10,049 nt of DNA from Alphaproteobacteria bacterium (GTDB taxonomy: Bacteria; Pseudomonadota; Alphaproteobacteria; Rhizobiales; Beijerinckiaceae): NCBI GenBank assembly GCA_009921785.1, contig RFXE01000051.1, positions 1-10,049 on the forward strand. The letters are read 5' to 3'. Numbering within the stretch: the first letter of the stretch is position 1; every line of letters starts with the position of its first letter. Under the pieces are notes generated by a model. The model was not told the DNA's origin and searched no databases. It was given only the letters and a program-made list of their open reading frames with translations. The translations under genes were made by a program, and so were the position numbers. Shown in pieces: positions 1 to 5,726 of this stretch.

Positions 1-558
1 TGTTGCGAAAATCAGATAACCTGACAAGTCGGTTAATTTTGCGGTAAGCCGAATGCCGAAATGATTCACAAGAGCTTGAAGGCCTGTGATTGCAGCGAGA
101 AAGATGACTTCGTTCTGGTAATTCGCGGAGTCAAAACCAAAAGCACCGCAGAAGAAATACCACGTGCCAACATTGATAGCGCCAAGCACAGTGACAAGAC
201 CGAGAAGATTAAGCCATGCCGTCAGCCAGCCCGTAAAGCGGTTACCAAGAATTGATCCCCAATGATAAAGACCACCGGCTGTTGGATAGGCCGAGCCAAT
301 CTGCGCCATAGCAAGACCGAAAACGCCCGAGACTACGCAGCCGACAATCCAGCCAATGCCAATCGCACCACCACCTGCGCCGGATGTTGCTTGTGCGAGC
401 GAATTGATGCCGCCAGAAAGAATGCAGATGATCGAAAATGAAATCGCAAAATTCGAGAAGGCACTCATGGAGCGCTCAAGTTCCTGAGCATAGCCCATGG
501 AATGGAGGACTTTCAGATCCTCTTTCTTTGCGTGATCGTCGTAATGATTCTCAGACAT
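1..558 (-). CDS. APC-superfamily amino acid permease, N-terminal part (runs off left edge)
   Basis: A minus-strand frame opens with ATG at 558 and stays open for 186 codons to base 1, so the C-terminal part lies outside the window. After a charged, hydrophilic N-terminus of about 30 residues come hydrophobic segments at roughly residues 34-57, 64-88, 109-137 and 148-166, consistent with the first helices of a 12-helix inner-membrane transporter. SAYPTAGGLYHW at residues 89-100 is the signature seen after helix 2 in the amino acid/choline (GABA permease-like) branch of the APC superfamily, and the glycine-rich stretch near 59-70 fits too. The likely role is proton- or sodium-coupled uptake of an amino acid, GABA or a related amine; the substrate cannot be read from this part. 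A purine-rich GAGGGGG (576..570) lies 11 bases before the ATG. The nearest gene, cysQ, is on the same strand about 200 bases upstream, so a shared operon is not obvious. Confidence 0.88.
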   Translation of the reverse strand, partial: MSENHYDDHAKKEDLKVLHSMGYAQELERSMSAFSNFAISFSIICILSGGINSLAQATSGAGGGAIGIGWIVGCVVSGVFGLAMAQIGSAYPTAGGLYHWGSILGNRFTGWLTAWLNLLGLVTVLGAINVGTWYFFCGAFGFDSANYQNEVIFLAAITGLQALVNHFGIRLTAKLTDLSGYLIFAT

Positions 559-673
559 TTATGTGAACGCCCCCTCGCGTCTTCAGTGAGTGTCGTAATA
601 CTTCTTACAAATTCTCGGATCGCTACAAACAGCGACGCGATGACACAACGCGGAAGAGGTTACCGATATTCGA

Positions 674-704
674 CAAAGCGCAAAGCTTTGATTTCAAAAA
701 ATCA
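674..704. repeat. Two adjacent small inverted repeats in the permease/cysQ gap
   Basis: The gap 559..757 contains two back-to-back dyads: CAAAGC at 674-679 with GCTTTG at 685-690 (5-base spacer), and TGATTT at 689-694 with AAATCA at 699-704 (4-base spacer). They share two bases, so only one hairpin can form fully at a time. Either could be a weak transcription end after cysQ or a protein-binding site in front of the permease gene. No clean run of T follows on the minus strand, so I do not call a terminator. I recognise nothing else in this gap and see no convincing promoter. Confidence 0.35.
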
Positions 705-757
705 GCCTTGTGCGGCATAAGGTCGCAAACAGAGAATGAGTCACTTGGAACAATAAC

Positions 758-1450
758 TTAGCGGAAAAGGCGCTCAGCGAGGTCCGGTTGTCCCATCGCC
801 ACAAAAGACCCGCTCTCAAACCTATGTTTGCCGTAGCGAAATGGACGACCATCTCCATCGAGTACCACACCACCGGCAGCCCCAATAATAGCATGTCCAG
901 CAGCAACGTCCCATTCCATGGTCGGACCAAACCGCGGATAAAGATCCACTTCGCCCTCGGCCAGGCGACAGAACTTGAGCGTTCGATTTGGGAGCAACTC
1001 GATCGTAGCCGACCCAAGTTTTAGAAAAATATCAGCTGATTTCAAAACACATGCGGATGTTCCCCCCATCCAGAGTTTTGAAAGAAGCGGCGCATAAATC
1101 GCTCCCGCTATCGGCTTGCCGTCCTCAATGAGACCAATATTGACCGCGAATTCCGCCCGCCCTTTTATAAATTCTCGCGTGCCGTCGAGGGGATCAACGA
1201 GAATAAAACGCTCGCCGATAGAATGTCCAATACCCGCCGACTGTTCTTCTTCTGCAATCACCGGGATCTCGGGTAAGTGCTCGCGTAAAGCGTCCAAAAT
1301 ATATCGTTCGGACGCTTCATCCGCATCGGTGACCGGACTGCCATCAGCCTTCCGCCGCGTCTCATCGAGCTGGGCGTGGTAGGGCAAAATGATTGCACCC
1401 GCATGGACGGCAATCTGCCCGAAGAGTTCCGCCAGCGCGTTCCGATCCAT
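758..1450 (-). CDS. cysQ: 3'(2'),5'-bisphosphate nucleotidase CysQ-like, with internal gap
   Basis: A member of the inositol monophosphatase superfamily, closest to CysQ, which hydrolyses 3'-phosphoadenosine 5'-phosphate to AMP and so protects sulfate assimilation. With the ATG at 1450 the protein has 230 residues. The metal-site motifs are present: AEEE (66-69), VDPLDGT (85-91, with D86 and D89) and EWDVAAG (179-185, with D181). LKFCRLAEGE (158-167) and YPRFGPTMEWD are typical of CysQ. I chose 1450 over the TTG at 1486 because AAGGA (1465..1461) lies 10 bases upstream of the ATG and nothing comparable precedes the TTG. The odd point is the stretch between YAPLLSKLW (119-127) and LKFC (158): compared with E. 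coli CysQ recalled from memory it is about 27 residues short and lacks the SRSH segment and the GSS before LKFC. The gene is divergent from mogA. CysQ identity is fairly sure; activity is less so. Confidence 0.85.
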   Translation of the reverse strand: MDRNALAELFGQIAVHAGAIILPYHAQLDETRRKADGSPVTDADEASERYILDALREHLPEIPVIAEEEQSAGIGHSIGERFILVDPLDGTREFIKGRAEFAVNIGLIEDGKPIAGAIYAPLLSKLWMGGTSACVLKSADIFLKLGSATIELLPNRTLKFCRLAEGEVDLYPRFGPTMEWDVAAGHAIIGAAGGVVLDGDGRPFRYGKHRFESGSFVAMGQPDLAERLFR

Positions 1451-1460
1451 ACTCAATAAT

Positions 1461-1465
1461 TCCTT
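1461..1465 (-). promoter_or_regulatory. Ribosome binding site deciding the cysQ start
   Basis: On the minus strand AAGGA occupies 1465..1461, 10 bases before the ATG at 1450..1448. The alternative TTG start at 1486 has no purine-rich sequence at a usable distance, so the shorter protein is preferred. Confidence 0.55.
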
Positions 1466-1560
1466 ACCGATTGCACTCGTCGCCAACCACTATTACGTGA
1501 CTTCGCGGGCGCACCGGTTAGAGTCAAGCTCACAGCCCCGCGGATATAGGAAAGTCGCCA

Positions 1561-2094
1561 ATGAGTCCTTCTTTTCCAATCGGCATTGTCACCATCTCGG
1601 ACCGCGCGAGCCGAGGCGACTATGAAGACAAAGGGGGCCCAGGAATCATCGCTGCGCTGAGTGACTTAGTGGCCTCACCTTGGCATCCTGTGACTGCCCT
1701 TATTCCGGATGAGAAACCGGCGATCATGGCCGCTCTGGCCGACCTTGCTGATCGCGAAGCGTGTTCCTTGATTTTGACGACGGGCGGAACCGGGCCAGCT
1801 CTGCGCGATGTCACACCCGAAGCCACCGAAGCCGTATGCGAAAAAATGATGCCCGGCTTTGGTGAATTGATGCGAATCGCAAGTTTAAAAGAAGTGCCGA
1901 CAGCTATTCTCTCTCGTCAAACTGCGGGCATTCGTGGCAAGAGTCTGATCATCAATTTGCCCGGCAAGCCTTCGGCGATCCGTACCTGTCTCGATGCTGT
2001 ATTTCCGGCGATACCTTACTGCATCGATTTAATCGGCGGTTATCGCCTCGAGACCAACGAAAAATTTTGTAAGGCCTTTCGGCCTAAGAGCTGA
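1561..2094 (+). CDS. mogA: Molybdopterin adenylyltransferase MogA
   Basis: MogA activates molybdopterin by adenylylation with ATP, the step before molybdate insertion in molybdenum cofactor synthesis, in the cytoplasm. The 177-residue protein follows E. coli MogA closely: ISDRASRGDYEDKGGP (12-27), LIPDE with D50, LTTGGTGPALRDVTPEAT (72-89) with D83, MPGFGELMR (97-105), PTAILSRQ (113-120) and LPGKP (134-138). D50 and D83 correspond to E. coli Asp49 and Asp82, which are needed for activity. It is somewhat shorter than E. coli MogA (about 195) because the loop before IPYCIDL and the C-terminal tail are shorter. AGGAAA at 1548-1553 gives a 7-base spacing to the ATG. GGTGPALRDVT and the FRPKS ending favour MogA over MoaB. 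It is divergent from cysQ and its stop lies 4 bases from the convergent ugd stop; no other cofactor genes are adjacent. Confidence 0.93.
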   Translation: MSPSFPIGIVTISDRASRGDYEDKGGPGIIAALSDLVASPWHPVTALIPDEKPAIMAALADLADREACSLILTTGGTGPALRDVTPEATEAVCEKMMPGFGELMRIASLKEVPTAILSRQTAGIRGKSLIINLPGKPSAIRTCLDAVFPAIPYCIDLIGGYRLETNEKFCKAFRPKS

Positions 2095-2108
2095 CCGCTT
2101 AAGGGCGG
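2072..2108. repeat. Small dyads at the mogA/ugd convergent junction
   Basis: AGGCC (2072-2076) and GGCCT (2081-2085) can form a 5-bp stem with a TTTC loop inside the last codons of mogA. CCGC (2095-2098) and GCGG (2105-2108) can form a second small stem over the ugd stop codon. Neither has a T-tract in either direction, so they may at most slow transcription between the two convergent genes. I do not call a terminator. Confidence 0.3.
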
Positions 2109-3403
2109 CCGACGCTCACATAATCAAAGCCCTTCGCGCGCATTTCTGTTGGCCGATAAATATTGCGAAGGTCAACAAGCACGGGCGTTTTCAAGAGAGA
2201 ACGAACGCGATCAAGGTCTAGCGCACGAAATGCATCCCATTCCGTAACAATCACAAGTGCATCAGCATTCTCAACGCACGTATAAGCATTCTCGGTGAAT
2301 GTTACATTTGAAACGAGAGACGCGGCCGCCTCCATACCTTGCGGGTCATAAGCGCGAATATGCGCACCCGCATCTTGCAACGCCGTAATCAATGCTAACG
2401 ATGGTGCATCGCGCATATCATCAGTATTTGGTTTAAAGGTCAGACCTAAAATCGCGATAGTTTTGCCACGCGCATCCCCACCAACAGCAGCAACAACGCG
2501 ACGCGCCATGCCGCGCTTGCGTTGATCATTGACGGCAACAACGCTCTCCACAATCCGCAACGCCACACCTTCATCTTGCGCTGTTTTCACAAGCGCTTGT
2601 GTATCTTTTGGAAAACATGAACCGCCATAGCCAGGGCCCGGATGAAGGAATTTTGATCCAATACGATTATCTAATCCAATGCCGCGCGAAACATCTTGCA
2701 CATTCGCGCCGACAGCTTCGCACAAATCCGCTATTTCATTGATGTAAGTGATCTTGACCGCAAGAAACGCGTTTGCGGCATATTTGATGAGTTCAGATGT
2801 TCGGCGATCTGTGAACACAAGGGGCGGCTCATTGAGATAAAGCGGCCGATATATTTCAGTCATCACTTTGCGCGCGCGCTCATCGGTTGTTCCAATTACG
2901 ATACGATCAGGCCGTTTGAAATCACCAATCGCTGCGCCTTCTCGCAAGAATTCCGGATTTGAAACCACCTCAATTGAATGATCAGGACGAATCTCACGCA
3001 AAATCCGTTCGACTTCGTCGCCCGTTCCAACCGGCACTGTTGATTTGGTGACAACAATCGCATCAGGATGAATAGATTCTGCAATCTGGCGCGTTGCGGC
3101 ATAGACATAAGACAAATCGGCATGACCATCGCCGCGTCGCGAGGGTGTACCAACCGCAATAAATACCGCATCCGCTTTTGATACGGCCGAAGGCAGATCC
3201 ATCGTAAAGGACAGGCGGCTTTCGCGGACATTTTTGGCAACAAGGTCGGCAAGGCCCGGCTCGTAAATCGGCATCTCGCCGCGGTTCAACCCATCAATCC
3301 GGTCCCGGCTTGCATCGACACAAATGACCTCATGACCGAAATCCGAAAAGCAGGCGCCTGAAACCAAACCGACATAGCCCGCGCCAATCATGGCAATACG
3401 CAT
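2099..3403 (-). CDS. ugd: UDP-glucose 6-dehydrogenase
   Basis: Oxidises UDP-glucose to UDP-glucuronate with two NAD+, supplying sugar acids for exopolysaccharide, capsule or lipopolysaccharide. The 434-residue length is normal for the bacterial enzyme. The N-terminal Rossmann motif is MIGAGYVGLVSG (5-16), followed by VGTPS (84-88) and TKSTVPVGT (119-127). The central domain has NPEFLREGAA (149-158) and the helix around K207 and N211 (ELIKYAANAF). The catalytic motif GPGYGGSCFPKD (256-267) carries the nucleophile C263 with K266 and D267 beside it. The C-terminal UDP-binding domain shows GLTFKPNTDDMRDAPS (320-335). A GGAGA (3416..3412) sits 8 bases before the ATG. The gene is transcribed alone, convergent with mogA and divergent from the asparaginase gene. 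No polysaccharide genes are in view, so which polymer it serves is unknown. GDP-mannose dehydrogenase is a related alternative, but the motifs fit the UDP-glucose enzyme better. Confidence 0.95.
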   Translation of the reverse strand: MRIAMIGAGYVGLVSGACFSDFGHEVICVDASRDRIDGLNRGEMPIYEPGLADLVAKNVRESRLSFTMDLPSAVSKADAVFIAVGTPSRRGDGHADLSYVYAATRQIAESIHPDAIVVTKSTVPVGTGDEVERILREIRPDHSIEVVSNPEFLREGAAIGDFKRPDRIVIGTTDERARKVMTEIYRPLYLNEPPLVFTDRRTSELIKYAANAFLAVKITYINEIADLCEAVGANVQDVSRGIGLDNRIGSKFLHPGPGYGGSCFPKDTQALVKTAQDEGVALRIVESVVAVNDQRKRGMARRVVAAVGGDARGKTIAILGLTFKPNTDDMRDAPSLALITALQDAGAHIRAYDPQGMEAAASLVSNVTFTENAYTCVENADALVIVTEWDAFRALDLDRVRSLLKTPVLVDLRNIYRPTEMRAKGFDYVSVGRP

Positions 3404-3424
3404 CGACCCATTCTCCGCACGTCA

Positions 3425-3438
3425 TCGGCTACCGCCGA
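3425..3438 (-). repeat. Small hairpin in the ugd leader
   Basis: TCGGC (3425-3429) and GCCGA (3434-3438) form a 5-bp stem with a 4-base loop, some 20-35 bases upstream of the ugd ATG. It could affect translation of ugd or be chance. The rest of the 145-base divergent region 3404..3548 holds no promoter that I can call with confidence. Confidence 0.3.
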
Positions 3439-3534
3439 CTCCTAAGACGCCACGGGTCTACCCCACCAGAAAAGAAAAGTCTGCTCCCTTGTCTTCAAAG
3501 CGCCTATATGTAACGGGCTTTTTAATCTTTCACT

Positions 3535-3539
3535 GAGGA
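3535..3539 (+). promoter_or_regulatory. Ribosome binding site for the GTG-started asparaginase gene
   Basis: GAGGA at 3535-3539 lies 9 bases before the GTG at 3549. It supports this non-ATG start, which also places all the catalytic residues at the same numbers as in the characterised Rhizobium etli enzyme. Confidence 0.75.
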
Positions 3540-3548
3540 TCCATTATC

Positions 3549-4562
3549 GTGAGCTCACATCCCGTTCTCGTCGAAATCTTTCGTGGCCAAGCGGTCGAGT
3601 CAGTCCATCGGGGGTCGGTTGCGGTAGTCGACGCTGATGGCGCGACGGTCCTGTCACTCGGGAATATTGAAACGCCGGTTTTCCCACGTTCGGCTGTTAA
3701 AGCGTTTCAGGCCTTGCCGCTCGTCGAATCCGGCATCGCTGAACGCTTCGGCCTCAATGACGAGGAGCTGGCATTGGCGATCTCGTCTCATTCCGGCGAA
3801 CCGCGCCATGCGGAAACGGCCTTAAAAATCTTGAAAAAAGCTGGGCAGGATCAAGGCTGCCTCGAATGCGGCGCGCATTGGCCGTCAAACAAAGAGGCAG
3901 AACGCGCATTGGCGGCCGCCGGCCAAAAGCCCTCAGCCCTTCACAATAATTGCTCGGGTAAACATTCAGGCTTCATTTGCCTCGCTTGCGGCCTTGATGA
4001 AGACCCCAAAGGCTACATTAAGCCTGATCATCGCGTGCAAAAGGAAATCCGCGCGGCAGGTGAAGAAATGACGGGCTTCCGTGTGCGCGAAGAATGGACG
4101 GGCACGGATGGCTGTTCGATCCCGACTTATGCGGTACCGCTCAAAAATCTCGCACACGGTTTTGCGCGCCTCGGCACGGGCGCGGGCCTTGCCCCTGAAC
4201 GCGCTAAAGCGGCAGCGCGACTGCGCCAAGCTGCGGCAGCACATCCCTTCATGGTCGCCGGCACTGGTCGCCTCGATACGGTGGCGATGGAAATTTTTGG
4301 AACCCGTTTATTTGTAAAAACGGGCGCCGAGGGCGTTTATTGCGCGGCCTTGCCTGAACATGGCCTCGGCATCGCGCTAAAAGCGGATGATGGTGAAACA
4401 CGTGCGGCACAAGCCATGCTCGCCGGCATCGTTCAACGCTTCCTAAAAATGACGGATGATGAGCGCATTGCCTTTGATAAGAAGGCTTGGCCTACGCTTA
4501 CGAATTGGAATGGCATGACGGTTGGATCCGTAAAGCCCACAGCGGCGCTCACCGGCGCATGA
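3549..4562 (+). CDS. Rhizobial-type (class 3) L-asparaginase, zinc-dependent SxxK type
   Basis: Hydrolyses L-asparagine to aspartate and ammonia. The 337-residue protein belongs to the asparaginase II family (PF06089) first described from Rhizobium etli, unrelated to the E. coli AnsA/AnsB enzymes. Counting from the GTG, the residues reported for the R. etli ReAV enzyme fall at identical positions: the SxxK pair S48 and K51 (PRSAVKAF), S80 (SSHSGEP), and the zinc ligands C135, K138 (NNCSGKHSG) and C189 (TGTDGCSIP). The C-terminal half keeps HPFMVAGTGRLDT (about 232-244). There is no signal peptide, so a cytoplasmic enzyme is expected. It is divergent from ugd, and the following lipoprotein gene starts about 64 bases downstream on the same strand. 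No asparagine transporter or regulator is adjacent. The assignment is firm at family level; the preferred substrate and induction are not visible. Confidence 0.95.
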   Translation: MSSHPVLVEIFRGQAVESVHRGSVAVVDADGATVLSLGNIETPVFPRSAVKAFQALPLVESGIAERFGLNDEELALAISSHSGEPRHAETALKILKKAGQDQGCLECGAHWPSNKEAERALAAAGQKPSALHNNCSGKHSGFICLACGLDEDPKGYIKPDHRVQKEIRAAGEEMTGFRVREEWTGTDGCSIPTYAVPLKNLAHGFARLGTGAGLAPERAKAAARLRQAAAAHPFMVAGTGRLDTVAMEIFGTRLFVKTGAEGVYCAALPEHGLGIALKADDGETRAAQAMLAGIVQRFLKMTDDERIAFDKKAWPTLTNWNGMTVGSVKPTAALTGA

Positions 4563-4626
4563 TATAAGCGGTCCTATTCTCGCCGCATTCACCCGCGAAA
4601 GAGACGGTCTATTGCCGCAAACATGA

Positions 4627-5721
4627 ATGTTTTCTGATAAAATGTCTCGCAAATCTCAGTATCATCTTCTTAAATTTGGCCTTATTGGCGCAACGCTAAT
4701 CGCGCTTTCAGGATGTATGGGCGGCATTGCGGGAACACGTTTTGCTGACACGGCGGAGACAAAGACCGGCGATGTGATGCCAATCTTTGTGGCCACTTCG
4801 CGCAAGATGAATGCTGACGGTTCGGTAACGGCAGAGCTTTCACCAACAACAAATTATTTGATGAATCTCATCAATATTCCAAAAAATCATAAGACAGGCC
4901 AAATCGAACGCCCAAGCTTTGGTTCAGAAAGTCGTAATTCACATTTTACTTTTGTCGGGCAGCGTTTGCTTGATCACGACAAATTCAACGCTGAGATATC
5001 TTCGCAACTTTCCGGTCGCGTGGGTACGGCTCGCGATATTCTCGTTTACGTTCATGGCTTCAATACGGGCTATGATGAAGCGCGCTTTCGCCTTGCTCAA
5101 ATCGCAACCGATTCAGGATTCACGGGTGTTCCCGTTCTCTTCACCTGGCCATCGCAAAATCGTGCATTCGCTTATGGTGCTGACAAGGACAATGCGACAG
5201 CCTCACGCGATGATTTAACAGCCGTGTTGTCCGAGCTCAGCACAATGCCCGGCGTTGGTCGTATCCATATTCTTGCTCACTCAATGGGTACATGGCTAAC
5301 CATGGAAGCGTTGCGCGAAGCAGCGATTGGTGGGCGTGGCGATCTTTCAGGCCATTTGGGTGAAGTCATGCTGGCTGCCCCTGACATCGATCTTGCTGTC
5401 TTCAAACAGCAATATGCGCGCGTGGGGTCTTTTGCACGTGTTTCGATTTTTGCGGCTGCGGATGATAAGGCGCTTAATATCTCAAGCGTTTTGGCGGGCG
5501 ATCGTCAACGCGTCGGCACGCTTGATCTCAATGATAAAGCGCAGCGCGACGAAATTTCTAAACTCGGTATCCGTGTGTATGATTTAACCAACACGGAAAC
5601 GGGTGATTTCTTCCGTCATGGAACATTCGCCGCAGCGCCTGCCGCTATTCGGGCCATTGGCGCGCAGCTCGCATTGCCGCCCGATGATGCGCGACAAGCC
5701 CAAGCGTTTGAAGCGCAGTAA
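4627..5721 (+). CDS. DUF900 alpha/beta-hydrolase lipoprotein
   Basis: A predicted lipoprotein serine hydrolase of unknown substrate. The N-terminus has a basic region (R8, K9, K16), a hydrophobic stretch and a lipobox ALSGC with C30, so it is probably lipidated and exported. The rest matches the DUF900 (PF05990) alpha/beta-hydrolase family: the strand and oxyanion region DILVYVHGFNTGYDEA (137-152), LFTWPSQN (171-178), YGADKDNATASRDDL (183-197), the nucleophile elbow LAHSMG (216-221) with S219, and APDID (251-255). By family layout D279 or D280 and H331 (RHGTF) may complete the triad; this is inference. The start is ambiguous: ATG codons lie at 4627 and 4642, without a strong ribosome binding site before either, and starting at 4642 would leave a more usual short n-region. 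A five-codon frame (ATG 4623, TGA 4635-4637) overlaps the start. The gene follows the asparaginase gene by 64 bases and converges on mutB with a 5-base gap. Confidence 0.88.
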   Translation: MFSDKMSRKSQYHLLKFGLIGATLIALSGCMGGIAGTRFADTAETKTGDVMPIFVATSRKMNADGSVTAELSPTTNYLMNLINIPKNHKTGQIERPSFGSESRNSHFTFVGQRLLDHDKFNAEISSQLSGRVGTARDILVYVHGFNTGYDEARFRLAQIATDSGFTGVPVLFTWPSQNRAFAYGADKDNATASRDDLTAVLSELSTMPGVGRIHILAHSMGTWLTMEALREAAIGGRGDLSGHLGEVMLAAPDIDLAVFKQQYARVGSFARVSIFAAADDKALNISSVLAGDRQRVGTLDLNDKAQRDEISKLGIRVYDLTNTETGDFFRHGTFAAAPAAIRAIGAQLALPPDDARQAQAFEAQ

Positions 5722-5726
5722 AATCC

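Noticed and set aside
595..608. GTAA-6-TTAC dyad upstream of the permease gene as a possible operator
   Set aside because: The arms are only 4 bases and no regulator gene or second copy supports it.
623..718. A 31-codon minus-strand frame (ATG 718, TAG 625..623) in the permease/cysQ gap
   Set aside because: No ribosome binding site precedes the ATG, the peptide has no signal or membrane pattern, and a frame of this length is expected by chance.
1451..1486. A TTG start giving a 12-residue longer CysQ
   Set aside because: No ribosome binding site lies before it, whereas AAGGA precedes the ATG at 1450, and the CysQ fold does not need the extra residues.
3477..3499. A possible promoter for ugd on the minus strand (TTGAAG, 17-base gap, TCTTTT)
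   Set aside because: The -10 match is poor and similar matches occur by chance in AT-rich stretches; the divergent gap gave no better candidate.
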